The notes: generated by a model from the sequence alone, not told the origin. A DNA stretch of 64,000 bases from Streptomyces sp. V4I2 (GCF_030817655.1 NZ_JAUSZM010000003.1:9486001-9550000); one strand, 5' to 3'. Positions 50,980 to 60,072 are shown, counted from the stretch's first letter. Program-made: numbers and translations.

Positions 50980-52356
50980 TCAGCCCCACGTCGCCGAGTA
51001 GTACCGCCGATACGCCTTGCGGTCCTGCTCCGCCCGGATGTACCGGGTGGCCACCAACGCGACCAGGCTGCCCGCGATGACCAGCAGCCCGGGACCGACA
51101 TTCCTGGGGTCGGTGAGCCGGGACAGCAGCGGCTCGCCCGCCGTACCGCCCGCCACCGGAGCCGACGCCCCGGGGGTGGCCGCACCGGGCGCGATCGCGC
51201 TCTGCGTGGCCGAGGCCGACGGTGTCGGCGAGGGTGCCGCGCTGCCGCCCGCGGCAGGGGCCGCCACGAGCAACTGGACGTCGAGGTCGGTCAGGGCCTT
51301 GGTGATCGGCTGGAAGAACGTCGTACCGCCCGACTGGCAGTCCCCGCTGCCGCCCGAGGTCACGCCGAGCGCGACGCCCTCGGAGAACAACGGCCCCCCG
51401 CTGTCGCCGGGTTCGGCGCACACGTTCGTCTCGATCAGGCCGGTGACCGTTCCCTCGGGATAGTTCACCGTCGCGTTCAGCGCCGTCACCTGGCCGTCGC
51501 GCAGCCCGCTCGTACTGCCGCTGCGGAACACCCGCTGGCCGACGGACGGATCGGCCGCGCCCGTGATCTGCACGCCCTTGCCGTCACCGATGGCCACCAC
51601 GGCGGCACCGTCGCCGGCCTTGCCGTTCGCGTACTGCACCAGGGAGAAGTCATTGCCCGGGAAGCTCTGCGTGACCGTCTTGCCCACCTGCTCCCTGCCG
51701 CCGGTGTCCGAGAACCAGACGGAACCGGTGGGTCCGCAGTGCCCGGCGGTGAGGATGAAGTCGCGTTGCCCGTCGGTCACGTTGAAGCCGGCCGAACAGC
51801 GTCCGGCGGTCGACAGGAGCGGCAGCGCGCCGTTGAGCCGTGGGGTGAACGTGCCCTCGGTGCGTTCCATGCGGACGAACGTGCCGATGCCGTCCGCGAC
51901 CTGCGTCATCCGGGACCAGTCGTCGGCCGAGACGGTGCTGTCCCCTCGTACCACGATCTGGTTGGTCCGGTAGTCCATCGCCCAGGCCGTGCCGGTCACC
52001 CGGGGTGCCGAACGCAGCGTCGTCGTCGCCGACTTGAGCTCGTTCATGCTGTGCGAGACGACCTTGGCCTCGGCGCCCGCCCGCCGGACCTCGGCGGCGG
52101 CCTCCTTGTCGGTGACCGCGACGACCGGCCGGCCGTCGTCACCGATCCAGGTGCCCGCCGTACGGGAACTGCCGAGCCGCGAGACGAGCCCGGCCCCGGT
52201 GTCCGTGGACTCCTGGGCGTACGTCCGCGGGACGGCCGAGGCGGCGGGCGGCTCGCTCGCCATGGCCCGCGTCACCATCGTGCCTCCCAGGAGGAGTCCG
52301 CCGACGGCCGCCAGCCGTGTCACTCGCCGGACGACCCGTCGTCGTGCGTGCCTCAT
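50980..52356 (-). CDS. Secreted streptogrisin-like serine protease with C-terminal membrane anchor
   Basis: A 458-residue S1-family protease. A signal sequence (VTRLAAVGGLLLGGTMVTRA) is followed by a propeptide, then the protease domain with His in ILTAGHCGPTGSV, Asp in GNDFSLVQYANG and Ser in EPGDSGGPLFSEG. After a Ala/Pro/Ser-rich linker, a membrane helix (GPGLLVIAGSLVALVATRYI) and a positively charged tail (RAEQDRKAYRRYY) end the protein. This anchors the enzyme to the outside of the membrane, unlike the freely secreted streptogrisins. ATG 52356 chosen to give the signal peptide. Confidence 0.87.
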   Translation of the reverse strand: MRHARRRVVRRVTRLAAVGGLLLGGTMVTRAMASEPPAASAVPRTYAQESTDTGAGLVSRLGSSRTAGTWIGDDGRPVVAVTDKEAAAEVRRAGAEAKVVSHSMNELKSATTTLRSAPRVTGTAWAMDYRTNQIVVRGDSTVSADDWSRMTQVADGIGTFVRMERTEGTFTPRLNGALPLLSTAGRCSAGFNVTDGQRDFILTAGHCGPTGSVWFSDTGGREQVGKTVTQSFPGNDFSLVQYANGKAGDGAAVVAIGDGKGVQITGAADPSVGQRVFRSGSTSGLRDGQVTALNATVNYPEGTVTGLIETNVCAEPGDSGGPLFSEGVALGVTSGGSGDCQSGGTTFFQPITKALTDLDVQLLVAAPAAGGSAAPSPTPSASATQSAIAPGAATPGASAPVAGGTAGEPLLSRLTDPRNVGPGLLVIAGSLVALVATRYIRAEQDRKAYRRYYSATWG

Positions 52357-52554
52357 GCATGGCTCCCGAACCCGAACTCGCGGTGTGAACACCGCGGGGC
52401 CCTCCGGTCGTTGAGCGCCCACCATCCATACGTGGCCGGGGACCGGCATGTTCACGGCACGGGCGATCTCTCCGAATCCGCCGAGGCCGGGTCCCTGCCC
52501 GACCGGCGTCGACAGGCGCGCCGACCGACGCGTCGACAGGCGCGTGGACAGGCG

Positions 52555-53580
52555 TCATCCGGCGGACCGGACGCCGGAGTCGACCGGTGCGCCACCCGGC
52601 GCCGGCCCGAGCCGCGCCCAGCTGGGCGCGTCGCCCCACACGGACGCCGTGTCGACGTAGGGGCGCAGCAGCGCGGTGAGCACGGGATCGCCGCGTCCGT
52701 TCAACTCGTCCGAGGCGATCCTGCGGGCGACACCGGCGAGGAAGTCGGCGAACTGCACCCGCGGATCCTCCCGCGCGACCACGAGCCGAAACCCGTCGAG
52801 GCCGGCCCCGGCCCGCCGGGCCGTCTCCTCGATCCACGCGATGCGCTCCGGCGTCAGCATGTTCTGGCGGTCGTGCACCAGCCGGACGGGCCGGCCGTCC
52901 GCGCTCCAGTGCGCGGCCGTGGCGACGATGGCCGGCAGCAGGGGATTGAGGACCGGGATCAGCGTGGGGCCGCCGGTGACGACCGCCCGGTAGGCGTCGG
53001 CGCGGGAGCGGGTCGCGGCGAGACGGTCGAGGATGCCCGCCACGGGCGGACGGGGTTCCGCGCGCCGCAGGCCGTCCACGCTCCGGAAGAAGGTGTCCAC
53101 GGGCTCCTGGGGCGCGCCGTCGTTCCTGACCCGCAGCAATTGGTTGGCCGCCGCGAGGAACTCGCGCCACCGCTCGGCCCCGAAGGTCCGCCGCCCCTCC
53201 CGGAACAGCGTGACGGCCTCGCCTGACGCGTCGCCGTCGCCGTCGCCTTCGCCTTCGCCTTCGCCGAGCAGCAGGTCGACGGCCCGGTCCACGACGAAGA
53301 ACGTCTTCTCGGTGAGATGCACGTGCGCGTGGCCGTGGATCGGGCCGACGGGCGCGAGCAGCCACTCCAGTACGGCCCGGTGCTTCTCCCGCAGCAGATG
53401 GTTCGCCTTGTACTCCTCGGCGGGCGAGCGGATCCGGTCCCGTATCTCCTCCACATACCCGGCGGCCGACTCCACGGACAGCCGCACACTCGCGTGCGCG
53501 AACACGTCGGTGTTCCCGCCGGTGAGGTTCTCGCCGTCCGACCCCGACTCGTCGCAGGCCACCTCACGATTCCAGGTCAC
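52555..53580 (-). CDS. DUF3800-like protein
   Basis: A ~341-residue protein beginning NREVACDESGSDGENL, the DESG start that marks DUF3800 (RNase H-like fold), with DVFAHASVRLSVESAAGYVE, DAYRAVVTGG and a late acidic motif VQFADFLAGVARRIASDEL. The repeated GEGEGEGDGDGD loop near residue 130 comes from a short simple-sequence expansion. DUF3800 proteins often sit in defence or mobile regions, but nothing mobile is seen nearby. GTG 53580 (AGGGGG site) is preferred over ATG 53607, which would overlap the divergent start codon. The stretch 52357-52554 shows no gene. Confidence 0.65.
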   Translation of the reverse strand: MTWNREVACDESGSDGENLTGGNTDVFAHASVRLSVESAAGYVEEIRDRIRSPAEEYKANHLLREKHRAVLEWLLAPVGPIHGHAHVHLTEKTFFVVDRAVDLLLGEGEGEGDGDGDASGEAVTLFREGRRTFGAERWREFLAAANQLLRVRNDGAPQEPVDTFFRSVDGLRRAEPRPPVAGILDRLAATRSRADAYRAVVTGGPTLIPVLNPLLPAIVATAAHWSADGRPVRLVHDRQNMLTPERIAWIEETARRAGAGLDGFRLVVAREDPRVQFADFLAGVARRIASDELNGRGDPVLTALLRPYVDTASVWGDAPSWARLGPAPGGAPVDSGVRSAG

Positions 53581-53592
53581 ACCAAAGCCCCC

Positions 53593-53598
53593 TATCTT
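53593..53598 (+). promoter_or_regulatory. -10 element of a leaderless promoter
   Basis: TATCTT ends seven bases before the aminotransferase ATG at 53606; no ribosome site intervenes. Confidence 0.5.
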
Positions 53599-53605
53599 GT
53601 GCCCC

Positions 53606-54784
53606 ATGACCAGGATCCCGCACGAAACGTCCGGTGAACCGAATCCCCTGCGCGCGCTCACCCTCGACCGCCTCCGACGCCGTACGAGCATGAAATGGCG
53701 CACCTACCCCGAGGACGTCCTTCCCCTGTGGGTCGCCGAGATGGACGTCCCGCTCGCCCGGCCCGTGGTCCGCGCGGTCACCGACGCCCTCGAACTCGGG
53801 GACACCGGCTACCCCGCGGGTACCGCGTACGCCGAGGCGCTCGCCGCCTTCGCCGGCAAACGGTGGGGCTGGGACGGGCTCGCGGTGGAACGCACCGCGA
53901 TCGTTCCGGACGTGATGCTCGGCGTGGTCGAAATGATCAAGCTGGTCACCGGACCCGGCGACCCGGTCGTCGTGAACCCGCCCGTCTATCCGCCGTTCTT
54001 CCAGTTCGTCGACCACATGGACCGACAGGTCGTCGAAGCCCCGCTCGGCCCGGACGGGCGCCTCGACCTCGGCATCCTGGAGGACAGCTTCCGGCAGGCG
54101 GTCGAGGGCGGCCGCCGGGCCGCCCACCTCCTGTGCAGCCCGCACAACCCGACCGGCGCCGTGCACACCGCCGGCGAACTGACCGCAGTGGCGGCCCTCG
54201 CCGACCGGTACGGCGTGCGGGTCGTCGCCGACGAGATCCACGCGCCGCTCGTCACGCAGGGCGTGGACTTCGTGCCGTACCTGAGCGTGCCGGGCGGCGA
54301 GAGCGGCCTGTCCCTGATGTCGGCGTCCAAGGCGTGGAACCTCGCCGGTCTCAAGGCCGCGCTCGCCGTCGCGGGCCCCGCGGCCGCCGCCGACCTCGCC
54401 CGGCTGCCCGAGGAGGTCGGGCACGGCCCCAGCCACGTCGGCGTCATCGCCCACACCGCCGCCCTCAGCGACGGGACCGCCTGGCTGGACGCCCTGCTCA
54501 CCGGCCTCGACGACAACCGACGCCTGCTCGCCGGCCTGCTGGCCGAGCACCTGCCCGCGATCGGGTACCGCCCCGGCGAGGCCACGTACCTGGCCTGGCT
54601 CGACTGCCGTGCACTGGATCTCGGCGACGACCCGGCGGACGTCTTCCTGCGGCGCGGCCGGGTCGCGCTCAACTCCGGTCTCCCGTTCGGCGCCGGCGGC
54701 GCCGGACACGTACGCCTGAATCTGGCGACTTCGTCGGAGATCATCGAGGAGGGCGTACGGCGGATGGCGGCGGCGCTGCGCTGA
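53606..54784 (+). CDS. PatB/MalY-type PLP-dependent C-S lyase or aminotransferase
   Basis: A 392-residue fold-type I enzyme. The start RRTSMKWRTYPEDVLPLWVA and EMDVPLARPVV is the MalY/PatB hallmark; LLCSPHNPTGAVHTAGEL and VVADEIHAPLV hold the PLP contacts, SASKAWNLAGLKAAL the Schiff-base lysine, and HVRLNLATSSEII the carboxylate arginine. These enzymes cleave cystathionine or cysteine S-conjugates. A -10 box seven bases upstream makes a leaderless transcript likely. Divergent from the DUF3800-like gene. Confidence 0.92.
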   Translation: MTRIPHETSGEPNPLRALTLDRLRRRTSMKWRTYPEDVLPLWVAEMDVPLARPVVRAVTDALELGDTGYPAGTAYAEALAAFAGKRWGWDGLAVERTAIVPDVMLGVVEMIKLVTGPGDPVVVNPPVYPPFFQFVDHMDRQVVEAPLGPDGRLDLGILEDSFRQAVEGGRRAAHLLCSPHNPTGAVHTAGELTAVAALADRYGVRVVADEIHAPLVTQGVDFVPYLSVPGGESGLSLMSASKAWNLAGLKAALAVAGPAAAADLARLPEEVGHGPSHVGVIAHTAALSDGTAWLDALLTGLDDNRRLLAGLLAEHLPAIGYRPGEATYLAWLDCRALDLGDDPADVFLRRGRVALNSGLPFGAGGAGHVRLNLATSSEIIEEGVRRMAAALR

Positions 54785-54860
54785 TGCGTGCACGCTCGGC
54801 GGCGGGGCGGCGCGGTATTTCGGGCTGTGCCCCGCCCTCCCCGGAGTGCTGTGGGCTGCC

Positions 54861-54866
54861 TAGACT
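54861..54866 (+). promoter_or_regulatory. -10 element of a leaderless promoter
   Basis: TAGACT ends seven bases before the ATG at 54874. Confidence 0.45.
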
Positions 54867-54873
54867 GCCCGCC

Positions 54874-55254
54874 ATGGACGACACGCCGCTGGAGCGGCTC
54901 GGCGCGGGCAAGTACCTGCTGCTCACCAGCTACCGCAAGAACGGCACACCGGTCGCCACCCCGGTGTGGGTGGTACGGGACGGGGACACGCTCGGCGCCT
55001 GGTCGGCAGCCGACGCCTGGAAGGTGAAGCGGATCCGGGCGCGCGGTGACGTCCTGGTCGGCCCCTGCGACCTGCGCGGCAACCCGACCGGCGACCAGGT
55101 GCCCGCCACCGCCGAGATCACCGACGCGGAGACCACCGCCCGCTACCGCAGGCTCCTCGCACGCAAGTACGGCATCGTCGGCCGCCTCAGCCTGCTCGGC
55201 AGCCGACTGCGCCGGGGACTGGACGGGACCGTCGGGATCCGCGTGACGCTGTGA
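54874..55254 (+). CDS. PPOX-class (F420/flavin-binding) protein
   Basis: A 126-residue split-barrel protein of the pyridoxamine-oxidase-like class, with KYLLLTSYRKNGTPVATPVW, DGDTLGAWSAADAWKVKRIR and RGDVLVGPCDLRGNPTG. The KVKRI and GPCD strings match the small actinobacterial PPOX proteins that often use F420. Probably an NAD(P)-independent reductase of unknown substrate. Leaderless start indicated by the -10 box seven bases ahead. Confidence 0.85.
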   Translation: MDDTPLERLGAGKYLLLTSYRKNGTPVATPVWVVRDGDTLGAWSAADAWKVKRIRARGDVLVGPCDLRGNPTGDQVPATAEITDAETTARYRRLLARKYGIVGRLSLLGSRLRRGLDGTVGIRVTL

Positions 55255-55259
55255 CGTAT

Positions 55260-55289
55260 GGGGGCACGGGCCGGGCGGCCCGTGCCCCC
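55260..55289. terminator. Bidirectional terminator
   Basis: Perfect 13-bp stem (GGGGGCACGGGCC and its complement) with a GGGC loop between the convergent PPOX and hydrolase genes. Confidence 0.85.
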
Positions 55290-55302
55290 GCACGTGAGCG
55301 GG

Positions 55303-58086
55303 TTACGACGCGTCCAGCACCGTGCCCGTCAGCACCGGACGGTCCGGCAGCGGCTCGGCGTCCCAGTCGGTCAGCGCCAGGCGCATCGACTCGGTCGGCT
55401 CGGCCACCTGGTCCCGCACCGTCGGCACGGTGAATTCGACGCTGGTGGTCCCGGCCGGGATCTCCATCCACACCCACAGGTTCGCCTCGGACAGCGGGCG
55501 CTCCGGGTCGGGCGAGTCACCGGAGTAGTCCAGGAGCCACTGCGGATCCACGTCCTTGGTGGACAACTCGGCGCCCTCCAGGACACCGAGCACCCGCACC
55601 GGCTGCCAGATCTCCACGTCCGCCGCCTCGGCCACGGACATCCGCCAGGTCAGCGTCTCCCCTTCGGCCACCCGGTCCGTCACCGGCGTCAGGGTGACCA
55701 CGGGCTCGGGGTCGTCGTTCTGCGCGGTGACCCCGCCCCGGTGGGAGCCGACCACCGCGTTGCGCACCGCCTTGACGACGATGTCGTGCTGCACGTCGTA
55801 GGAGAAGCGCGTGTCGCCCTTCACCTCGACCGGTACGTCGATGGCGTTGCTGCCCGGCCGGACCGTCACCAGCTTGTCCGTGCCGAGACCGGTGTCCGGG
55901 TCCAGGACGTACACGCGGACCTGGCCGCTGCCGCGCCCGGAGATCTCGACCGGGACCCGGTAGGTGCGGGTGCCGGAGTCGCCCTCCTGGACGATCGTGC
56001 GGCCGATGTCGACGCGTGGCAGCGCCGCCGGCTTCACCGCCGGAGTGCCGGGGGCCCAGCCCCAGGCGTCCATGAGCCAGGCCTGCCCCGACTGCGAACG
56101 CGGGTTCAGCTCAAGGGACTTGACGTGCTTCAGGTCGAGACCGGCCCGGGCGGCGGCGGTCAGCGGGACGCGGACCTCGCGCGCCCAGTACGAGGAGGTG
56201 CGGTCGCTGCCGGGCAGCCCGTCCACCTGTACCTGCCCGAGTGCGGCCCGGCGTCCCGAGGCGTCGGTGACGGCGACGTCGAGCTTCGTGCCGGTCGTGT
56301 TCGGCGGCACGAAGACCCGCAGCGCCAGGTCCTTGGAAGCGGCGAGGGAGAGCGGCTCGGCGGGGCTGACGCGCGCCGCCGTACCCGGCGTCGACCACTT
56401 CAGCGCGACCGCGCGGCGGCCGGTCTCCCGTTGCGTCTCCCACCATGCGAAGTGCGGCGAGGACCCGGCGGCCTCGGGGTCCAGACAGGCGACGGCCGGG
56501 TCGGGGTCGATCGCCGAACACAGCTCGGCGCCGGTCACCGTCACCGGGCCGTCCGGCAGGAGTCCGGCACCGCGGCGCGCACCGACCGCGTGGGTCAGGA
56601 CACGGGCGGGGTCCGCCGAGGGCGCCCGCCTGCCCGAGCCGTCGAGCAACGGGAGCACCCGGTCGTCGCCGCCGACGAACAGCCGGGCCGCGGCGGCGAT
56701 GTAGGTGGCCCCCGCCTGATGCTGCTGGTCGGCGGTCAGCCGGGTCGCGGCGCTCGGTGAGCACACCGGGTCGGGCGCCTCCTCGTCGTCCGAGAAGTCG
56801 TCCCAGGCGGGCGCCTCGGCCTGGCCCGGGGTCCACTCGCTGTTGAAGTAGTTGTGGTTGGCGCCGACCATGTAGACGGCGCTGTGCAGCGCGGTGCCCT
56901 TGCTGACGCCGCGTGTTCCGTCGACGTAGACCTCGCCCTGGAGGTCGGACACGTCGCCGTCGCAGCCCGGCAGGATCGTCACCGACGGCACGTCCGCGAC
57001 CGGATTCTGGCCGAAGATGGTCGGTCCGATGAGCACGGTGCCGCGCACCTTCCAGCGCACCGGGCCCCGATAGCCGTCCTGGGCGGCGGGCGGCGGGTAG
57101 AGGCTGTCCATGGCTGCCCGGTTCACGCCCTCCCCGCCACGCGAGTGGCCGACGAGCAGGACGCGCGAGAGGTCCGCCTTCGGCGCCTCGCGTACGACGG
57201 CCGGGGCGGTGGACGGGCGGGCCGACCAGTCGGCCCAGCGGGCGAGATGCTGCCGTACCAGCGACGAGCGCGCCTGCGCACCGGCGTCCTCGGCGTCCGA
57301 GTCCTGGGCGTTGATGCCGTTCGCCGAGATCGACACCGTGACATAGCCCTGGGAGGCCAGGAGCTGCTGGTCGCGCAGGTATCCCTTGTGACTGGGGATC
57401 GGCTTCGTACCGGCCGGGCAGGGCCAGTCGCCGGTCACGTCGTCCTCGGCGCCCGGCTTGTAGCAGGTGGAGTGCCGGCCGTGCAGGAACAGTGCGAGCG
57501 GGCGGCTGCCGGTGGCGCCCTGCGGGGCCACCACTTCGGCACGCATCTCGACCGGGGCGGGGAACCCGGGCAGTTTCACCGGGTCGAGGTCGTACTCGCC
57601 GGTGACCGTGCGGTACGAGCCGGGCTTGCCGGGGTCGACACCGCCGGCCGGCAGCGGGGCTGGCGGCTCTTCGGCGGCACGGGAGTCCCGCTCCCGCGGC
57701 CGAGCGGCCCCGTCGGTCTCCTTCGCGTCCAACCGTCTTCCTCCGGCCAGGACTTGAAGGTCGGTCAGTTCCTCCGAGCGGGCCTCGCCGAGGTCCAGCC
57801 GGAACGTCCGGCCGTCCTTCCCGGCCTGCGGCACCCCGAGCAGCCGGCCCTCGGCATGGAACTCGACGCGCGCGTCCCCCATGGGCACGGTCTTCGGCGC
57901 ACGCCAGACCAGCTCACGCGCCTCGCCCTGACCGGTGAGCCGCCAGCCCGGCGGCAGCCCGTTCTCGGCTTGCGCGGTCGGCCGCCCCGCCTCGGGCGGC
58001 TGTTGGGCCTGTACCAGTCCTGGCGAGCTCGCCAGGGCCGCCAGCACCGCCACGGCGGTCACACATATTCGCCGGGCACGGATCAA
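55303..58086 (-). CDS. Large secreted alpha/beta hydrolase with C-terminal beta domains
   Basis: A 927-residue exported protein. A signal peptide (RRICVTAVAVLAALASSPGL) is followed by a ~150-residue N-terminal region, an alpha/beta-hydrolase domain with LALFLHGRHSTCYKPG (oxyanion region), the nucleophile elbow LLVGHSRGGEGV and a late VGANHNYFN (probable catalytic His), a jelly-roll-like domain, and Calx-beta-like repeats (RTIVQEGDSGTRTYRVPVEI, RVAEGETLTWRMSVAEA). It is likely an esterase, lipase or cutinase-like enzyme acting outside the cell. Substrate unknown. Confidence 0.8.
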   Translation of the reverse strand: MIRARRICVTAVAVLAALASSPGLVQAQQPPEAGRPTAQAENGLPPGWRLTGQGEARELVWRAPKTVPMGDARVEFHAEGRLLGVPQAGKDGRTFRLDLGEARSEELTDLQVLAGGRRLDAKETDGAARPRERDSRAAEEPPAPLPAGGVDPGKPGSYRTVTGEYDLDPVKLPGFPAPVEMRAEVVAPQGATGSRPLALFLHGRHSTCYKPGAEDDVTGDWPCPAGTKPIPSHKGYLRDQQLLASQGYVTVSISANGINAQDSDAEDAGAQARSSLVRQHLARWADWSARPSTAPAVVREAPKADLSRVLLVGHSRGGEGVNRAAMDSLYPPPAAQDGYRGPVRWKVRGTVLIGPTIFGQNPVADVPSVTILPGCDGDVSDLQGEVYVDGTRGVSKGTALHSAVYMVGANHNYFNSEWTPGQAEAPAWDDFSDDEEAPDPVCSPSAATRLTADQQHQAGATYIAAAARLFVGGDDRVLPLLDGSGRRAPSADPARVLTHAVGARRGAGLLPDGPVTVTGAELCSAIDPDPAVACLDPEAAGSSPHFAWWETQRETGRRAVALKWSTPGTAARVSPAEPLSLAASKDLALRVFVPPNTTGTKLDVAVTDASGRRAALGQVQVDGLPGSDRTSSYWAREVRVPLTAAARAGLDLKHVKSLELNPRSQSGQAWLMDAWGWAPGTPAVKPAALPRVDIGRTIVQEGDSGTRTYRVPVEISGRGSGQVRVYVLDPDTGLGTDKLVTVRPGSNAIDVPVEVKGDTRFSYDVQHDIVVKAVRNAVVGSHRGGVTAQNDDPEPVVTLTPVTDRVAEGETLTWRMSVAEAADVEIWQPVRVLGVLEGAELSTKDVDPQWLLDYSGDSPDPERPLSEANLWVWMEIPAGTTSVEFTVPTVRDQVAEPTESMRLALTDWDAEPLPDRPVLTGTVLDAS

Positions 58087-58259
58087 TGGTTCCCCTCCTC
58101 AAAACCCAAGCGCAGGCGTCTCGTTGGTCCCGGGCGCCTCTCGCGTCACAAAGGACGGGAGGGAGGGGGCTGTGGGTTGTCTGTGAAGGGGAAATGACCG
58201 GAGCCGAGCGATGCGATCAAGCCAGCAGGGCGCGCAGGACTAGTCGGGACCGTGGTGGG

Positions 58260-58272
58260 GGAAGCGCTTTCC
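58260..58272. promoter_or_regulatory. LacI-type operator overlapping the ribosome site of the next gene
   Basis: GGAAGCGCTTTCC is a near-perfect palindrome of the LacI/GalR class (GAAAGCGCTTTC type), ending on the base before the ATG at 58273. Confidence 0.6.
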
Positions 58273-59622
58273 ATGAGCCGAACCGCCCACCACCGCGCGG
58301 CCGTCGTCGGGACCGGCCACCGCGCCCAGATGTTCACCCGCGCCCTCGCCGAACGCCCCGGCCACCGCGTAGCCGCCCTCTGCGACCCCAGCCCGACCCG
58401 GATGGCCTTCCACAACCGGCTGCTCACCGAGGCCGGTGAACCCGCCGCCACCCAGTGGGAACCCGGCCGCTTCGCCGACCTGCTCGCCGAGGAGGACATC
58501 GACGAGGTCGTCGTCACCACCATCGACGCCGCACACGACCGCTACGTCGTCCCGGCCCTGAAAGCCGGCTGCCGGGTGGTCACCGAGAAGCCGATGACCG
58601 TCGACGCCGAGCGCTGCGCCCGCATCCTCGACACGGTCCGGGAGACCGGCAACACCCTGACCGTCGCCTTCAACTACCGCTTCAACCCGGTGCACGAGAA
58701 GGTCCGGGCCCTGCTCGCCGAGGGCGCGATCGGCGAGGTGCTGTCCGTGCACTTCGAGTGGCTGCTCGACGTAGGGCACGGGGCGGACTACTTCCGCCGC
58801 TGGCACCGGGAGAAACAGCACAGCGGCGGCCTCATGGTGCACAAGTCGAGCCACCACTTCGACCTGGTCAACTGGTGGCTCGCCGACCGGCCGCAGGAGG
58901 TCTTCGGCTACGGACGGCTCGGCTTCTACGGCCGTGAGGCGGGCGAACGCCACGGACTGCGCCGCGCCTACGACCGCGCCCACGGCGCCGCCCCCGCCGC
59001 CGACGACCCCTTCGCCCTGGACCTCGCGGCCGACGACACCCTGCGCGCTCTCTACCTGGACGCCGAGCAGGACGACGGCTACCTCCGCGACCGCAACGTC
59101 TTCGACGGCCCCGTCACCATCGAGGACGACATGGCGGTCCTCGTCCGCTACACCCGCGGCGCGACCATGACGTACCACCTGACCGCCTACTCCCCGTGGG
59201 AGGGCTACCGGGTCATGTTCAACGGCAGCGCCGGCCGCCTGGAACTCGAGGTGGAGGAGAGCCGCTGGCAGCCGCCCCGGATCCGGATCACCTCCGGCAG
59301 TGGTGCGCTGCACGGCGACACCGCCGCCGAACACGCGGGCGGGGCCCGCCTCACCCTGCGCCCACTGTGGCGGCCCCCGGTCGACGTCCCGCTCGAGACC
59401 GCCCACGAGGCCCACGGCGGGGGTGACCCGCGCATGCTCGACGCGCTGTTCGGGAGCGTGGACGGGGGTGCGCCTGCCGACCTCGGCGCCGAGGGGCATC
59501 CGACGGCCACCGAGCGCGACGGGGCGCTCGCGCTGGCGGTCGGGTTGGCCGCCAACCGGTGCTTCGAGACGGGGCGGCCGGTGGCGGTGCGGGAGCTGGT
59601 GCCCGGGGTGGGGGAGGAGTGA
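58273..59622 (+). CDS. Gfo/Idh/MocA-family oxidoreductase
   Basis: A 449-residue dehydrogenase with a Rossmann start RAAVVGTGHRAQMFTRAL, the catalytic VVTEKPMTVDAERCARIL (EKP lysine), FNYRFNPVHEKVRALL and KSSHHFDLVNWWLAD. Such enzymes oxidise sugars or inositols with NAD(P). Unlike the dehydrogenase at 43843-45045, the EKP motif is intact. A LacI-type palindrome directly before the ATG indicates sugar-controlled expression. No transporter is adjacent. Confidence 0.88.
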   Translation: MSRTAHHRAAVVGTGHRAQMFTRALAERPGHRVAALCDPSPTRMAFHNRLLTEAGEPAATQWEPGRFADLLAEEDIDEVVVTTIDAAHDRYVVPALKAGCRVVTEKPMTVDAERCARILDTVRETGNTLTVAFNYRFNPVHEKVRALLAEGAIGEVLSVHFEWLLDVGHGADYFRRWHREKQHSGGLMVHKSSHHFDLVNWWLADRPQEVFGYGRLGFYGREAGERHGLRRAYDRAHGAAPAADDPFALDLAADDTLRALYLDAEQDDGYLRDRNVFDGPVTIEDDMAVLVRYTRGATMTYHLTAYSPWEGYRVMFNGSAGRLELEVEESRWQPPRIRITSGSGALHGDTAAEHAGGARLTLRPLWRPPVDVPLETAHEAHGGGDPRMLDALFGSVDGGAPADLGAEGHPTATERDGALALAVGLAANRCFETGRPVAVRELVPGVGEE

Positions 59623-59643
59623 GGCGGGGAGGTGCGGTCCTCG

Positions 59644-60072
59644 TCAGCTCCAGGCCCGGTAGGGCTCGTCGACCAGCTGGAAGACCGGCTCGCCCCGGAC
59701 CGGGTCCTTCGCGGTGGACAGCCGGACCCGGTCCCCGCTGTGGATGCCGATCGGCGGGCCCATGACGCGGCCGCGCACGACGAAGCCCTCGGCCATCTCG
59801 ATCAGGGACACGTTCCGCGCAGCAGGGGTGTTGCGGTGCACCACCGAGGAGTGCCGGACCGTTCCGGCGCCCTCACTGCGCTCCGTGCGCAGGTCGCTGC
59901 CCTGGCAGACCGGACACAGCAGCCGGTGGTACATGGCGGTGCCGCACCAGGTGCAGCGCTGGAAGAGGATGGCGTCCGTGTCCTCGCTCCTGCGATCCGG
60001 AACTCCGGGATCCAGGAGGCCCGTCGCGGAGCCGGCTGTCTGACGAACAACGCTTCCTGAGGGGTGGTACAC
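59644..60072 (-). CDS. DUF35/OB-fold zinc-ribbon protein
   Basis: A ~142-residue protein with a rubredoxin-like zinc ribbon (CTWCG ... CPVC) and a C-terminal OB-fold (NVSLIEMAEGFVVRGRVMGP, GDRVRLSTAKDP). DUF35 proteins are partners of thiolase-like or HMG-CoA-synthase-like acyl-CoA enzymes, often in fatty acid or steroid catabolism, but no thiolase is present here. GTG 60072 is preferred because an AGGGAG site lies ten bases upstream. It lies downstream of a TetR operator and the TetR gene. Confidence 0.75.
   Translation of the reverse strand: MYHPSGSVVRQTAGSATGLLDPGVPDRRSEDTDAILFQRCTWCGTAMYHRLLCPVCQGSDLRTERSEGAGTVRHSSVVHRNTPAARNVSLIEMAEGFVVRGRVMGPPIGIHSGDRVRLSTAKDPVRGEPVFQLVDEPYRAWS

Noticed and set aside
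50638..53226. 862-codon plus-strand frame opposite the protease and DUF3800-like genes
   Set aside because: Antisense shadow of real genes; no coherent domain.
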